This document shows positions 42,923-51,893 of a stretch of DNA of 64,000 bases, in pieces; positions within the stretch are counted from its first letter, which is position 1, and each line of letters begins with the position of its first letter. Both the position numbers and the translations under genes were made by a program. Source of the stretch: Caulobacteraceae bacterium (GTDB lineage Bacteria > Pseudomonadota > Alphaproteobacteria > Caulobacterales > Caulobacteraceae); the NCBI GenBank assembly GCA_947475735.1, contig CANJLQ010000002.1, positions 62,001 to 126,000 on the forward strand, read 5' to 3'. Below the pieces are notes generated by a model. It saw only the letters and a program-made list of their open reading frames with translations, was not told where the DNA came from and did not search any database.

Positions 42923-44137
42923 TCAGCCGAAGACCACGGCGCCGACGATCGCCGCGAGGATCACCACGACGGCGACAGCCAGAGGGCTCTTCCAGCCATA
43001 GACGAGACCGAGGGCGGCCCCGAACAGAATCAGCGCGGGCCAGGGCGTGGGCACCCTCCCCGCCGTCGCGAACGCCAGCTGAAGTGTCGTGGCGGCGATC
43101 AGACCGACGACACCCGCCGCCACACCGGCAAGCAGTTGCTGAAGCCCCGGTACGTCGAGGACAGCCTCCAGCCGTTCGTAGAAGATCATCGAGAAGGCGA
43201 AGGCCGGCAGGAAGACGCCCGCAGTGATGGCCAGAGCGCCCCACGGGCCGCCCGCGACATAGCCGGCGAAGGTACAGAAGATCACCAGCGGCGCGGGCAG
43301 GACACCGGCCAGGGCGACGCCGTCCAGGAACTGGCCGTCGTTCATCCAGCCCCGGCCGACCGTATCGGCACGGACATAGGGGATGGCGGCATAGGCCCCG
43401 CCGAACGTCAGCAATCCCGCCTTCAGTCCGGCGACGAACAAGGCCAGAACGCTGACGGACTGAGCTTGGGCGGGGACGATCGCGCCCGGCCAGCCGACGC
43501 CGCTTTCTACGACCAGGAGGACAGAGACAGCCGCCGCTCCGGCGGCGAGGACGGCGACCAGACCGGCCAGGCGGGGACGTGCCGAGCGAGCCAGGGCATA
43601 GACGACACCCGTCGCCGCCAGCACCAGCCAGAAGCCGACGCCCACCAGGGTGGCCGCACCCGCCGCCACGGCCAGCGCCCCCAGGAGGCGATCTTGCAGG
43701 ATGTGCTGGCCGATCCGATGCACCGCACGGAGGATCACCGCGATGACCGCGACCTGAACACCCAAGAAAGCCGCCGCGATCGCCGGGTCGGCCATGCCGA
43801 AGCGCACGTAGGCCCAGGCCAGGCCCATCATCAGCACGAGACCTGGCAGCATGAAGCCGAAGCCCGCCAGCAGTCCCCCCAGACGACCCTTGGCGCGGAT
43901 GCCCAAATGGACGCACAGTTCGTGCGCCTCGGGCCCGGGCAGAACCTGCATGACCGCCAGCAGCCGATTGAAGTGGGCGGGCGATATCCAGCCATCACGA
44001 TCGACGAGGGCGTGACGGATCATTGCGATCTGAGCGACCGGCCCGCCGAAGGCGAGGCAGCCGAATCCCAGGAAGCGGCCGAACAGCGCCCCATAGCCGA
44101 TGGTCGGCGGCCGGTGGTCGCCCGAGGGCTCAGTCAC
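42923..44137 (-). CDS. chrA: Chromate transporter, ChrA (CHR) family
   Basis: A 404-residue membrane protein with the duplicated CHR architecture. The N-terminal half has FLGFGCLAFGGPVAQIAMI and QVLPGPEAHELCVHLG. The C-terminal half repeats GLKAGLLTFGGAYAAIPYV and GVALAGVLPAPLVIFCTF. About ten hydrophobic helices are visible. Family members expel chromate, although many have untested substrates. Its ATG overlaps the end of the WYL regulator by 8 bases, so the regulator and the pump form one operon. Confidence 0.92.
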   Translation of the reverse strand: MTEPSGDHRPPTIGYGALFGRFLGFGCLAFGGPVAQIAMIRHALVDRDGWISPAHFNRLLAVMQVLPGPEAHELCVHLGIRAKGRLGGLLAGFGFMLPGLVLMMGLAWAYVRFGMADPAIAAAFLGVQVAVIAVILRAVHRIGQHILQDRLLGALAVAAGAATLVGVGFWLVLAATGVVYALARSARPRLAGLVAVLAAGAAAVSVLLVVESGVGWPGAIVPAQAQSVSVLALFVAGLKAGLLTFGGAYAAIPYVRADTVGRGWMNDGQFLDGVALAGVLPAPLVIFCTFAGYVAGGPWGALAITAGVFLPAFAFSMIFYERLEAVLDVPGLQQLLAGVAAGVVGLIAATTLQLAFATAGRVPTPWPALILFGAALGLVYGWKSPLAVAVVVILAAIVGAVVFG

Positions 44138-45137
44138 CCGGGCACGCCGCAGGTGAGGTTTTGAGCGCGCGGGCCGCCGCGGCGATCTCTTCGGCCATGA
44201 CGGTCTTCAGCCGGTCAGGGGCGAGGATGGTGATCTGGTCGCCCCAGGTGAACAGGTGCCAGGCGAGCTCGCGCATGCCCGAGGCGCGGAAACGCACGAG
44301 GACGCCGCCGTCGGGCTGGTCCTCCAGGCTCTGCGTGGGGTGCCAGCGCCAGCCGCGAGCCTCGGCTGCCTTTTCGCCGGGGGCGACGCGCAGAACCACG
44401 TCCTCGACCTGGTCCTGATAGATGCCGAAGGACTGGCTGGCGAAGGCGGCGAGGTCGAAGTCCTCGGGCGGCGGCGCCATCCCCTCCTGTCGCTCCACCG
44501 CGCTCATCCGGTCCAGGCGAAAGGTCTGGATGCGGCCGGTCTCGCGGTCGGCGGCGACCAGATAGTTGGCGCGACCGAACATAAGGCCGCAGGGGGCGAC
44601 GGAGCGACGGCGCGGCTCGGCGTTCGGGCGGCTGTAGGTGAAGCCGAGCGGCGACTGGGCCAACACCGCGGCGCGGATGGTGGCCAGCATGGCCTCGTCC
44701 GCCGTGGGGCGCGGCCCGGCCTGGACCGCGATGGTCTCTGCGCGGACCAAAGCCTCCAGATCCGGGGCCATGCGGTTCAGCGCGGTGGACCGCATGGCGG
44801 CCTTCAGCTTGCGCTCCAGGCTCTCCAAGGCGGCGGCGCGAGCGGGTTCGCCGGAGGCGCGCAGGGCCTGAGCCGCCTTGGTCAGCTCCAGCATCTCGGT
44901 CGCGGTCGGGGCCTGTTCGAAGGCCGACAGTCCGCCCCGGATGCGCCAACGCTTGTGCGGCGGATCGAACACCTCCTCCGCTGTCGGGAACAGGGCCAGC
45001 ACCGCGTCGCGCATCCGCTCGGCCGTGCGCCGGGCCACGGCCAGCTCTCGCGCCATGTCGTCCAGCGTCAGACCCTCGGCCGAGGCCGCCATACGCCGCG
45101 CCAGTTCGATCAGCTGGAACGCCTTGTCGTGGCGCAT
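44130..45137 (-). CDS. WYL-domain transcriptional regulator
   Basis: A 335-residue regulator. The N-terminal winged helix (LTLDDMARELAVARRTAERM) precedes a WYL domain around residues 170-215 (PCGLMFGRANYLVAADRE, RTFRLDRMSAVE-like IQTFRLDRMSAV) and a C-terminal WCX extension (LAWHLFTWGDQITILAPDRL). WYL regulators respond to nucleic-acid ligands. In Caulobacter the family includes the DNA-damage activator DriD, which this resembles in its RRTAERMRDAV helix. A perfect 8-bp-arm palindrome lies 40 bases upstream of its start. Confidence 0.88.
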   Translation of the reverse strand: MRHDKAFQLIELARRMAASAEGLTLDDMARELAVARRTAERMRDAVLALFPTAEEVFDPPHKRWRIRGGLSAFEQAPTATEMLELTKAAQALRASGEPARAAALESLERKLKAAMRSTALNRMAPDLEALVRAETIAVQAGPRPTADEAMLATIRAAVLAQSPLGFTYSRPNAEPRRRSVAPCGLMFGRANYLVAADRETGRIQTFRLDRMSAVERQEGMAPPPEDFDLAAFASQSFGIYQDQVEDVVLRVAPGEKAAEARGWRWHPTQSLEDQPDGGVLVRFRASGMRELAWHLFTWGDQITILAPDRLKTVMAEEIAAAARALKTSPAACPGD

Positions 45138-45176
45138 CGAGGGGCCCTCACGGAAAAAAGAACGCAGACGGAACGC

Positions 45177-45199
45177 GATACGTCCGTTTTTGACGTATC
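45177..45199. promoter_or_regulatory. Palindromic operator candidate for the WYL regulator
   Basis: GATACGTC (45177-45184) and GACGTATC (45192-45199) are a perfect inverted repeat around a 7-base CGTTTTT centre. It lies between the WYL regulator (start 45137) and the plus-strand gene at 45251, so one site could serve both promoters. The arm and centre dimensions suit a dimeric winged-helix protein. Confidence 0.7.
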
Positions 45200-45250
45200 A
45201 CGGTGTGACAGTCTTCTCAACGGCACGACGCCGAACCCGGAGACAGACCC

Positions 45251-45502
45251 ATGGCCCGCATGTTCGCCCCCCGCCCCGCTTCCGCCTTCAGCCCTGCCGC
45301 CGCCGTGGCCGCCAACCGCTACCTGATCGTGCCCTGCGAGGCCGACGGCTGCGGCGACCTGGCGGTGATCTGGGACCGGCTGGAGGAACAGGTCATCGAC
45401 GTCATCGATGCGCGGGCCAGCGCGCGGTATTCGGACGAGGACGCCCTTTGGGACGAGGCGCGCGGGGGTGGCGGCGAGACCGAGTGGCGGATGGCGGCCT
45501 AA
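45251..45502 (+). CDS. Small hypothetical protein divergent from the WYL regulator
   Basis: An 83-residue acidic protein (YLIVPCEADGCGDLAVIWDR, then EEQVIDVIDARASARYSDED). The CEADGC pair could bind metal. I recognise no family. GGAGA lies 9-13 bases before the ATG. Its position directly across the palindrome from the WYL regulator makes it a likely target of that regulator. The last base of its TAA stop is the first base of the left hairpin repeat at 45502. Confidence 0.65.
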   Translation: MARMFAPRPASAFSPAAAVAANRYLIVPCEADGCGDLAVIWDRLEEQVIDVIDARASARYSDEDALWDEARGGGGETEWRMAA

Positions 45503-45561
45503 ATCCTCCCCCGTTGGGGGAGGTGGCACGAAGCGAAGCGGAGTGACGGAGGGGGTCAGCC
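45502..45561 (+). repeat. Left copy of the hairpin repeat
   Basis: A 60-base copy. CCTCCCCC (45505-45512) pairs with GGGGGAGG (45516-45523) across GTT. A purine-rich stretch (GCACGAAGCGAAGCGGAGTG) follows and then ACGGAGGGGGTCAGCC. It begins on the last base of the upstream stop codon and contains the stop codon (45556-45558) of the DUF559 gene. Confidence 0.8.
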
Positions 45562-45906
45562 ACCAACGCGCTGCCTGATTGTGACCAGCACGCCTTCCAA
45601 GTTCTCTAGGAGATCGCGCGCAGGCACCCGCGGAACGGCAACGCCCCGCTTTCCCAGCCACGTCGTCCGCTCACGGTCATATGCCGCCTGATCCGGATGC
45701 TCGTGTCCGCTGCCGTCGACCTCGACCGCGAGCCGAGCCTCTACGCAATAGAGGTCGAGGATGAACGGCCCGATCGGGTGTTGGCGTCGGAAACGCATCC
45801 CAAGCAGCTTACGACCGCGCAGATGTTGCCACAGGATGACCTCGGGCAGGGTCATCCTGCGACGGAGGTCCTTTACACGTTCGACGGTCTTTGGCGGTGC
45901 TTCCAT
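45556..45906 (-). CDS. DUF559-domain endonuclease-like protein (Vsr/PD-(D/E)XK type)
   Basis: A 116-residue protein typical of DUF559. It opens with RRRMTLPEVILWQHLRGRKL, and RFRRQHPIGPFILDLYCVE and LAVEVDGSGH provide the PD-(D/E)XK acidic residues (E22, D51, E62, D64). The family is related to very-short-patch repair nucleases, but its biological role is unresolved. No partner methylase is present. The gene is bounded by inverted repeats and borrows its stop codon from one of them, which suggests a long association of gene and repeat. Confidence 0.88.
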   Translation of the reverse strand: MEAPPKTVERVKDLRRRMTLPEVILWQHLRGRKLLGMRFRRQHPIGPFILDLYCVEARLAVEVDGSGHEHPDQAAYDRERTTWLGKRGVAVPRVPARDLLENLEGVLVTIRQRVGG

Positions 45907-45931
45907 GGCATTCCCCCAGCATCGAGTGCGC

Positions 45932-45993
45932 GGCTGACCCCCTCCGTCTCCTCCGCTCCGCTACGGATCCACCTCCCCCGACGGGGGAGGATT
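45932..45993 (-). repeat. Right copy of the hairpin repeat
   Basis: Inverted relative to the copy at 45502 and about 62 bases long. It starts GGCTGACCCCCTCCGTC and ends with the hairpin CCTCCCCC (45972-45979), GAC, GGGGGAGG (45983-45990). It ends 3 bases before the stop of the convergent DUF1801 gene. The conserved outer segments and variable middle are as in dispersed REP-type elements. Confidence 0.8.
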
Positions 45994-45996
45994 AGG

Positions 45997-46419
45997 TCAA
46001 TCCGGGTGCCGTTCCTTCAGCGTCTTCATGCTCCACCTGGCCATCTCGGCGATGACGGCGGTGTCCACGTCGGCCAGCCGGTTCAGATAGATGCACCCCT
46101 TGCCGGTCTTGTGCTTGCCGAGCCGGCTCAGGAAGTCGTCGCGCGCCTCGTCATAGGCCGCCATGTAGAGCACCAGATTGGCCTTCCTCGGCGAGAACCC
46201 CACCAGCGGCGCCTGGCCCGAATGCCCGCTGTCGTAGGTGTAGCGATACTTCCCGAACCCGATGATCGACGGCCCCCACATGATGGGCGGGTGCCCGGTC
46301 GCCTCGGTCAGGAGGGCGAGGACCGCGTGGGCATCCTCGCGCCGGCCGGGGTGATCGACGGCGTCGATGAAGGCCTCGGGCGAGACCGGCGTGGGCTTGG
46401 TCTTGGCTTCGTAGGGCAT
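45997..46419 (-). CDS. DUF1801-domain protein
   Basis: A 140-residue protein with the DUF1801 pattern: AHAVLALLTEATGHPPIMWG, SIIGFGKYRYTYDSGHSG, FSPRKANLVLYM and LGKHKTGKGCIYLNRLADVD. These YdhG-like proteins are single-domain cytosolic proteins of unknown role. It is convergent with the repeat-framed DUF559 unit and divergent from the DUF4160 gene, 49 bases away. Confidence 0.88.
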   Translation of the reverse strand: MPYEAKTKPTPVSPEAFIDAVDHPGRREDAHAVLALLTEATGHPPIMWGPSIIGFGKYRYTYDSGHSGQAPLVGFSPRKANLVLYMAAYDEARDDFLSRLGKHKTGKGCIYLNRLADVDTAVIAEMARWSMKTLKERHPD

Positions 46420-46468
46420 GGCGTGTCTCCGGATGGAGCGAGCAACCTGACCGTATTACGGCGGGGGA

Positions 46469-46735
46469 ATGCCCATCATCGCGATCTTCTACGGCGTGAC
46501 GATCACGATCAACTTCTTCGATCACGCCCCGCCGCACATCCACGCGGCGCACGGCGGACTGAAGGCGCTCTTCGACATCCGCACCGGCCGGGTGATCGCC
46601 GGCGGGCTGGCGCGGCGCGAGACGCGGTATGTGCTACAATGGATCGAACAGCATCGGGACGCCCTGATGCAGAACTGGGACCTGGCCGTGCAGGGCAAGC
46701 CGACCTTCAAGATCGAGGGACTGAGCGATGACTGA
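46469..46735 (+). CDS. DUF4160-domain protein
   Basis: An 88-residue protein with the DUF4160 signature: an N-terminal IFYGVTITINFFDHAPPHIH, a middle LKALFDIRTGRVIAGGL and a terminal WIEQHRDALMQNWDLAVQG. Genes of this family commonly occur beside DUF2442 genes, as here, and the pair has been suspected of being toxin-antitoxin-like. Activity is unproven. It overlaps the DUF2442 gene by 8 bases. Confidence 0.88.
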   Translation: MPIIAIFYGVTITINFFDHAPPHIHAAHGGLKALFDIRTGRVIAGGLARRETRYVLQWIEQHRDALMQNWDLAVQGKPTFKIEGLSDD

Positions 46736-47009
46736 GATCCGGATGGTGGAAGCGCGTCGCGTCCGGGCCCTGGAGGGCTACCGGCTGGAGATCGTGTTCG
46801 ACGACGACACGGTCGGGGTGATCGACCTGACCGACTTCGTGGCGCTGGGGGAGGTCACTGAACCCCTGCGTGACCCCGCCTACTTCCGCCGCGTCTTCGT
46901 CGAAATGGGCGCGCCGACCTGGCCCAACGGCTGCAACATCGACCCGATCAACGCCCAGATGACGATGCGGGAGGCGGGGACGCTGAGGGCTGTGAGCGCG
47001 GCGGCGTAA
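46728..47009 (+). CDS. DUF2442-domain protein
   Basis: A 93-residue protein: VRALEGYRLEIVFDDDTVGV, IDLTDFVALGEVTEPLRDPA and FVEMGAPTWPNGCNIDP match DUF2442, a small alpha/beta domain that may bind nucleic acid. It is translated from inside the end of the DUF4160 gene and is followed, one base after its stop, by the GTG of the next gene, giving a three-gene cassette. Confidence 0.88.
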   Translation: MTEIRMVEARRVRALEGYRLEIVFDDDTVGVIDLTDFVALGEVTEPLRDPAYFRRVFVEMGAPTWPNGCNIDPINAQMTMREAGTLRAVSAAA

Positions 47010-47010
47010 T

Positions 47011-47571
47011 GTGACCCGCTCAGTTCGGCAGAAGGCTGATCCCGACTGGCTTGCCTACGCTATCGAGGTGAACCCATGGACTCCGCCGGAGGACATGCGA
47101 CGGGCCTTGCTGCTTAGAGGCGCTATCGTCTCCGCTTGGGCGACTGTCGACACAACGTTGTCAGAGCTCGCGCTGAGGGCCAGCGCTAGCGAACACTATC
47201 GTTCGATCTCGTCCAGGTACCCATACACCGCCGAGTCGAAGGTGAAGTTTCTGGGGGCAGTTCTAGCCCAGACAGGCCCGCTGAGCCGGTACCGAGGAAC
47301 CGGCAATGCACTCCTGACGAGATATGAGCGTATGAAGGATCTTCGCCATCAGATGGCACACGCATCAATGCGGGTTCTGTCGGACTGGGGTGCCACCTTC
47401 ATTGATTATCGCCCAACAGCCGATGGGACGATCACTATGAGGCGGCACAGATACACCCTCGAAGAACTCAACCAGCTCGCTCGCAAGGCAACCCGGCTGA
47501 GCCGTATGGTGCAGAGGGCGAAGGCACAGATCGACACAGAGGCCTTGCTGCCGCCACTGCCGCACGGCTGA
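47011..47571 (+). CDS. HEPN-like protein of unknown function
   Basis: A 186-residue helical protein. The segment RYERMKDLRHQMAHASMR contains R-x4-H (RHQMAH), the core of HEPN ribonuclease motifs, preceded by long helices. The start is GTG. Codons are visibly richer in A/T than in the surrounding genes, suggesting transfer. It sits directly behind DUF4160/DUF2442 and ends one base before the convergent pntB stop. A role as an RNase toxin or defence gene is plausible but unproven. Confidence 0.6.
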   Translation: MTRSVRQKADPDWLAYAIEVNPWTPPEDMRRALLLRGAIVSAWATVDTTLSELALRASASEHYRSISSRYPYTAESKVKFLGAVLAQTGPLSRYRGTGNALLTRYERMKDLRHQMAHASMRVLSDWGATFIDYRPTADGTITMRRHRYTLEELNQLARKATRLSRMVQRAKAQIDTEALLPPLPHG

Positions 47572-48983
<1,412 letters not shown>

Positions 48984-48987
<4 letters not shown>

Positions 48988-49334
48988 TCGTAGTCTTCCC
49001 CCAGCAGCGCCCGGACCTGGGTCAACAGGTCGGGCAGATCGCCGCGCACGATGAGCACGATCTCTTCCATTCGAATCTTGACGTAGCCATGGACCAGCAC
49101 GTTCCGCAGCCCAATGGCCCGGCGCAGGTCGGGCACCCGGTCCAGCAGTTGATCATCCAGCTTCGAGGCTTGCGCAGCAGCCTCTCCGACAATCTGCACT
49201 GTGCGAAGAACGGAATGCTCGCGCATTCTCTCGGCCAAAATCTCGTCCGCCGTCCGATCCCCGACGGTGTCGATCGCTTCCTGCCCGTAGTCGATTACAT
49301 GCTGCAGGAGTTCGCGGGGCGTGGTTTCCGTCAT
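48984..49334 (-). CDS. hepT: HepT-like toxin (DUF86, HEPN RNase)
   Basis: A 116-residue HEPN protein. The Rx4HxY signature RNVLVHGY (R77, H82, Y84) is complete, in the context LRRAIGLRNVLVHGYVKI typical of HepT/DUF86. HepT toxins cleave tRNA and are silenced when the partner MntA adds AMP to the tyrosine of this motif. The ATG at 49334 overlaps the MntA stop by 4 bases. It lies inside the pnt operon, between the pntA-side genes and pntB. Confidence 0.92.
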
Positions 49335-49633
49335 AGCGGGACCAGATCCCGGGCCATCCAGGCCCACCGCTCAGGGCGCATCATCTGACGATCGACGATG
49401 TCGATCCGGCGGCCCAGCTTCTGCTCAAGCTCCGCGACGAGACCGAGAAAGGGCCAGAGGTGGTTCGGCTTAAGGACATCGTAGACCACATCGATATCGC
49501 TTTGGGGCCCGGCGTCGCCACGGGCGACAGAGCCAACCACGCCAACGAGTTCGACGCCCAGGGCGCGGGCCGACGCTCGCTCTGCACGCAACGTTTCCAG
49601 CACCCGATCCAGCAAGGTCTGCGGCCGGTCCAT
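49331..49633 (-). CDS. mntA: MntA-like antitoxin (minimal nucleotidyltransferase)
   Basis: A 100-residue protein with the nucleotidyltransferase signature GSVARGDAGPQSDIDV (GS at 34-35, DxD at 46-48) and a third acidic residue in RRIDIVDRQ. MntA proteins AMPylate and thereby inactivate HepT. Antitoxin precedes toxin here. The ATG at 49633 shares a base with the upstream stop (TGATG), giving a fully coupled chain through the operon. Confidence 0.92.
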   Translation of the reverse strand: MDRPQTLLDRVLETLRAERASARALGVELVGVVGSVARGDAGPQSDIDVVYDVLKPNHLWPFLGLVAELEQKLGRRIDIVDRQMMRPERWAWMARDLVPL

Positions 49634-49938
49634 CAGCCCTGCCCCTCCCCCGCGTTCGCCGTCCGCCCCAGCCGCCACAGGGCGGCGGCGATGAACAGGG
49701 GGCCGAGAAGGCTCATGGCCCAGTCGAAGGGGGTCATGGCGCGCTCCTGCACCACGATGCGGGCCAGGATGCCGGCGAACAGCAGGATGACGCCGCAGTC
49801 GCGAAAGCGCAGCTTCTGGATCGCGTTCTTCTCGCCCAGCCAGCTCCACAGCCACAGACCCAGGCCGATGCCCGTGGCGAGCCACGAGACGGTCTGGGCC
49901 ACGGCGGCCGGGGTGGAGACCAGGGCGTCGAGCGTCAT
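49633..49938 (-). CDS. Small membrane protein within the pnt operon
   Basis: A 101-residue protein with three hydrophobic segments (around residues 15-34, 47-63 and 70-90) and a basic loop GEKNAIQKLRFRD. I recognise no family. It lies one base downstream of the PntA C-terminal subunit and is coupled to mntA. It may be a transhydrogenase-associated accessory protein or an unrelated passenger. Confidence 0.65.
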   Translation of the reverse strand: MTLDALVSTPAAVAQTVSWLATGIGLGLWLWSWLGEKNAIQKLRFRDCGVILLFAGILARIVVQERAMTPFDWAMSLLGPLFIAAALWRLGRTANAGEGQG

Positions 49939-49939
49939 G

Positions 49940-50272
49940 TCAGCCCTTGGCCTCGACCTTGGCCGGGCGTTCCTTCTTCTTGTACATGGCCAGCATGCGG
50001 CGGGTGACCATGAAGCCGCCGAAGATGTTGACGGAGGCCAGGGTCACGGCCGCGACGCCCGCGCCCTTGGCGATCCAGCCGCCGACCCCGTCACCCGAAG
50101 CCGCCGCCGCCGCGATCAGGCCGCCGACGATGATCACCGAAGAGATGGCGTTGGTCACCGCCATCAGGGGCGTGTGCAGGGCGGGCGTCACCGACCAGAC
50201 GACGTAGTAGCCGACGAAGATCGCCAGCACGAAGATCGCCAGGCGAAAGACGGTGGGGTCGACGTGTTCCAT
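49940..50272 (-). CDS. pntAB: NAD(P) transhydrogenase subunit alpha part 2
   Basis: A 110-residue membrane subunit with the PNTB_4TM pattern: FRLAIFVLAIFVGYYVVWSV, TPALHTPLMAVTNAISSVII (the conserved HTPLMxxTNAIS motif) and GVAAVTLASVNIFGGFMVTRRML. It supplies part of the proton channel. The split of the alpha subunit into two polypeptides is usual in alphaproteobacteria. The ATG shares one base with the stop of the part 1 gene. Confidence 0.95.
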   Translation of the reverse strand: MEHVDPTVFRLAIFVLAIFVGYYVVWSVTPALHTPLMAVTNAISSVIIVGGLIAAAAASGDGVGGWIAKGAGVAAVTLASVNIFGGFMVTRRMLAMYKKKERPAKVEAKG

Positions 50273-51411
50273 CAGTTGGTTCCCTTCACGCCGTCATGCA
50301 CGACGGCCCCGCCGTGGGTGACCACGGCGGCCTTGAGGATCTCGTCCTCCAGATCCAGTGCCACGGCCCCGTCCTTGATGAGCAGGCCGGCGAAGGCGAC
50401 CAGGTTCTTGGCGTAGAGGCTGGAGGCGTCCGACGCGATCCGGCCGGGCAGATTGCCCAGGCCGACGATGGTCACGCCGTTCGGGGTGGTCACGACCTCG
50501 CCCAGCTTGGCCCCCTGGACGTTGCCGCCGTTCTCGATGGCCAGGTCGACGATGACCGAGCCCGGCTTCATCGAGGCGACGTGGTCGGCGGTGACCAGCA
50601 CGGGCGCGGCGCGGCCGGGGATCAGGGCCGTGGTGATGACGATGTCCTGCTTCTTGATGTGCTCGCCGGTCAGGGCCGCCTGCTTGGCCTTGTACTCGTC
50701 GGACATTTCCTTGGCGTAGCCGCCGGCGGTCTGGGCGTTCTTGAACTCCTCGTCCTCGACGGCGAGGAATTTGGCGCCGAGAGATTCCACCTGCTCCTTG
50801 GTGGCGGGGCGGACATCGGTGGCGGTGACGACCGCGCCGAGACGCCGGGCGGTGGCGATGGCCTGGAGGCCCGCGACGCCGACACCCATGACGAAGATCT
50901 TGGCCGGAGCGACGGTGCCGGCCGCCGTCATCATCATCGGAAAGCCCCGGCCATAGGCGTTGGCGGCCTCGATGACGGCCCGGTAGCCGGCCAGGTTGGC
51001 CTGGGACGACAGGGCGTCCATGACCTGGGCCCGGGTGATGCGGGGCACGAACTCCATGGCGAAGGCGGTGACATTGGCGCCCGCCAGGGCCGCCACCGTG
51101 TCCTTCTCGCGATAGGCGTCCAGCAGGGCGACGACCACCGCGCCGGGCTTCAGCGCCGTGATCTCCTGCTGGGTCGGGCCGCGGACCTTGAGCACCAGGT
51201 CGGCGCCGTCCAGAACCGCGCGGGTGTCGGGCTTCACCACCGCGCCGGCGGCGACGTATTCGGCGTCGGGGATGGACGAGCCAGTGCCGGTGCCCGCTTC
51301 GACGAGGACGGAGGCCCCCAGGGCGACGAATTTCTTGACCGTTTCCGGAGTGACGGCACAGCGGGTCTCGCCTTCGTGGCGTTCCCTGGTCACGGCGATG
51401 GTCAGACCCAC
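50272..51411 (-). CDS. pntAA: NAD(P) transhydrogenase subunit alpha part 1
   Basis: A 379-residue NAD(H)-binding domain I. The N-terminal TIAVTRERHEGETRCAVTPE is the AlaDH/PNT signature. The Rossmann region has KIFVMGVGVAGLQAIATARR, followed by VVTATDVRPATKEQVESLGA; GSVIVDLAIENGGN comes later. The RQD loop region is retained. It is the first pnt gene; the 136-base upstream gap contains one copy of the REP-like hairpin repeat and presumably the operon promoter. Confidence 0.96.
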   Translation of the reverse strand: MGLTIAVTRERHEGETRCAVTPETVKKFVALGASVLVEAGTGTGSSIPDAEYVAAGAVVKPDTRAVLDGADLVLKVRGPTQQEITALKPGAVVVALLDAYREKDTVAALAGANVTAFAMEFVPRITRAQVMDALSSQANLAGYRAVIEAANAYGRGFPMMMTAAGTVAPAKIFVMGVGVAGLQAIATARRLGAVVTATDVRPATKEQVESLGAKFLAVEDEEFKNAQTAGGYAKEMSDEYKAKQAALTGEHIKKQDIVITTALIPGRAAPVLVTADHVASMKPGSVIVDLAIENGGNVQGAKLGEVVTTPNGVTIVGLGNLPGRIASDASSLYAKNLVAFAGLLIKDGAVALDLEDEILKAAVVTHGGAVVHDGVKGTN

Positions 51412-51504
51412 GCGAATCCCTCCGTCCCTATGGACCGATCAAGGTTAGGCGGTGGAGTGCGGCGGCGTCAAAGCCTCCCGGCGACAGCGACCGACAAGCG
51501 AGCG

Positions 51505-51546
51505 GCGCTCAAGCCGCGAGACGCCGCGCGTCACGCGGGTAGCGCC
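51505..51546 (-). repeat. REP-like hairpin repeat, copy D
   Basis: A 42-base element reading GGCGCTACCC at its 5' end and GGCTTGAGCGC at its 3' end on the minus strand, with a GC-rich self-complementary centre. It has the same ends and length as the three copies around rpmJ (63200, 63390, 63555). It starts one base after the stop of the oxidase subunit-like gene, the same 3' position as the copy behind rpmJ. Confidence 0.68.
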
Positions 51547-51547
51547 C

Positions 51548-51820
51548 TTAATGATCCGCCTTGGGGCTCTTCAGGAAGAAGAAGCCGGCGACAGCAAGGC
51601 CGACGCCCCCGATCACGCCCGTCACCAGGCTGCCGTTCGGCATGAACCACAGGACCAGCAGCAGCAGGATCGAAGCCACCGCCAGCGAGCCCCATTTGGT
51701 CAGGCCCATGAACAGGTCCCAGGTCTGGCTCTGCTCCTCGATCGTCATCGTGCCGCGGACATAGGCCTGGGCGTCGTGATCGGCGGCGTCGTGGGGCGTG
51801 TGATGGGGATGGTCGGCCAT
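51548..51820 (-). CDS. aa3-type cytochrome c oxidase subunit IV-like protein
   Basis: A 90-residue protein. A His-rich soluble start (MADHPHHTPHDAADHD) precedes the characteristic segment YVRGTMTIEEQSQTWDLFMG. Two membrane helices then run from about residue 43 to 84. This motif defines the small alphaproteobacterial oxidase-associated subunit IV family. It lies upstream of the pnt operon on the same strand. ATG 51820 is preferred to a TTG at 51838. Confidence 0.85.
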   Translation of the reverse strand: MADHPHHTPHDAADHDAQAYVRGTMTIEEQSQTWDLFMGLTKWGSLAVASILLLLVLWFMPNGSLVTGVIGGVGLAVAGFFFLKSPKADH

Positions 51821-51893
51821 GGGATGCGGGTCCGGCAAAGGGGGAGACGCGGGTGGCGGCCCTTATAGCGGGGACGGAGCCGGGCTCAAGGCG

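Larger units (their letters stand above)
45502..45993. mobile_element. Candidate DUF559 nuclease unit framed by inverted repeats
   Basis: Two roughly 60-base repeats in opposite orientation (45502-45561 and 45932-45993) enclose a single minus-strand DUF559 gene. The repeats match over both ends (AATCCTCCCCCGT and GACGGAGGGGGTCAGCC), with a more divergent middle. Each carries a perfect CCTCCCCC/GGGGGAGG hairpin at its outer end. The gene's stop codon is inside the left repeat. The unit fills the space between two convergent gene ends. That it moves as a unit is inference; no target duplication is evident. Confidence 0.6.

Noticed and set aside
50296..51645. A 449-codon plus-strand frame across pntAA
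   Set aside because: The minus-strand frame is a complete PntA with NAD-binding fingerprint; the plus frame is a codon-bias shadow rich in G, D, H and Q.
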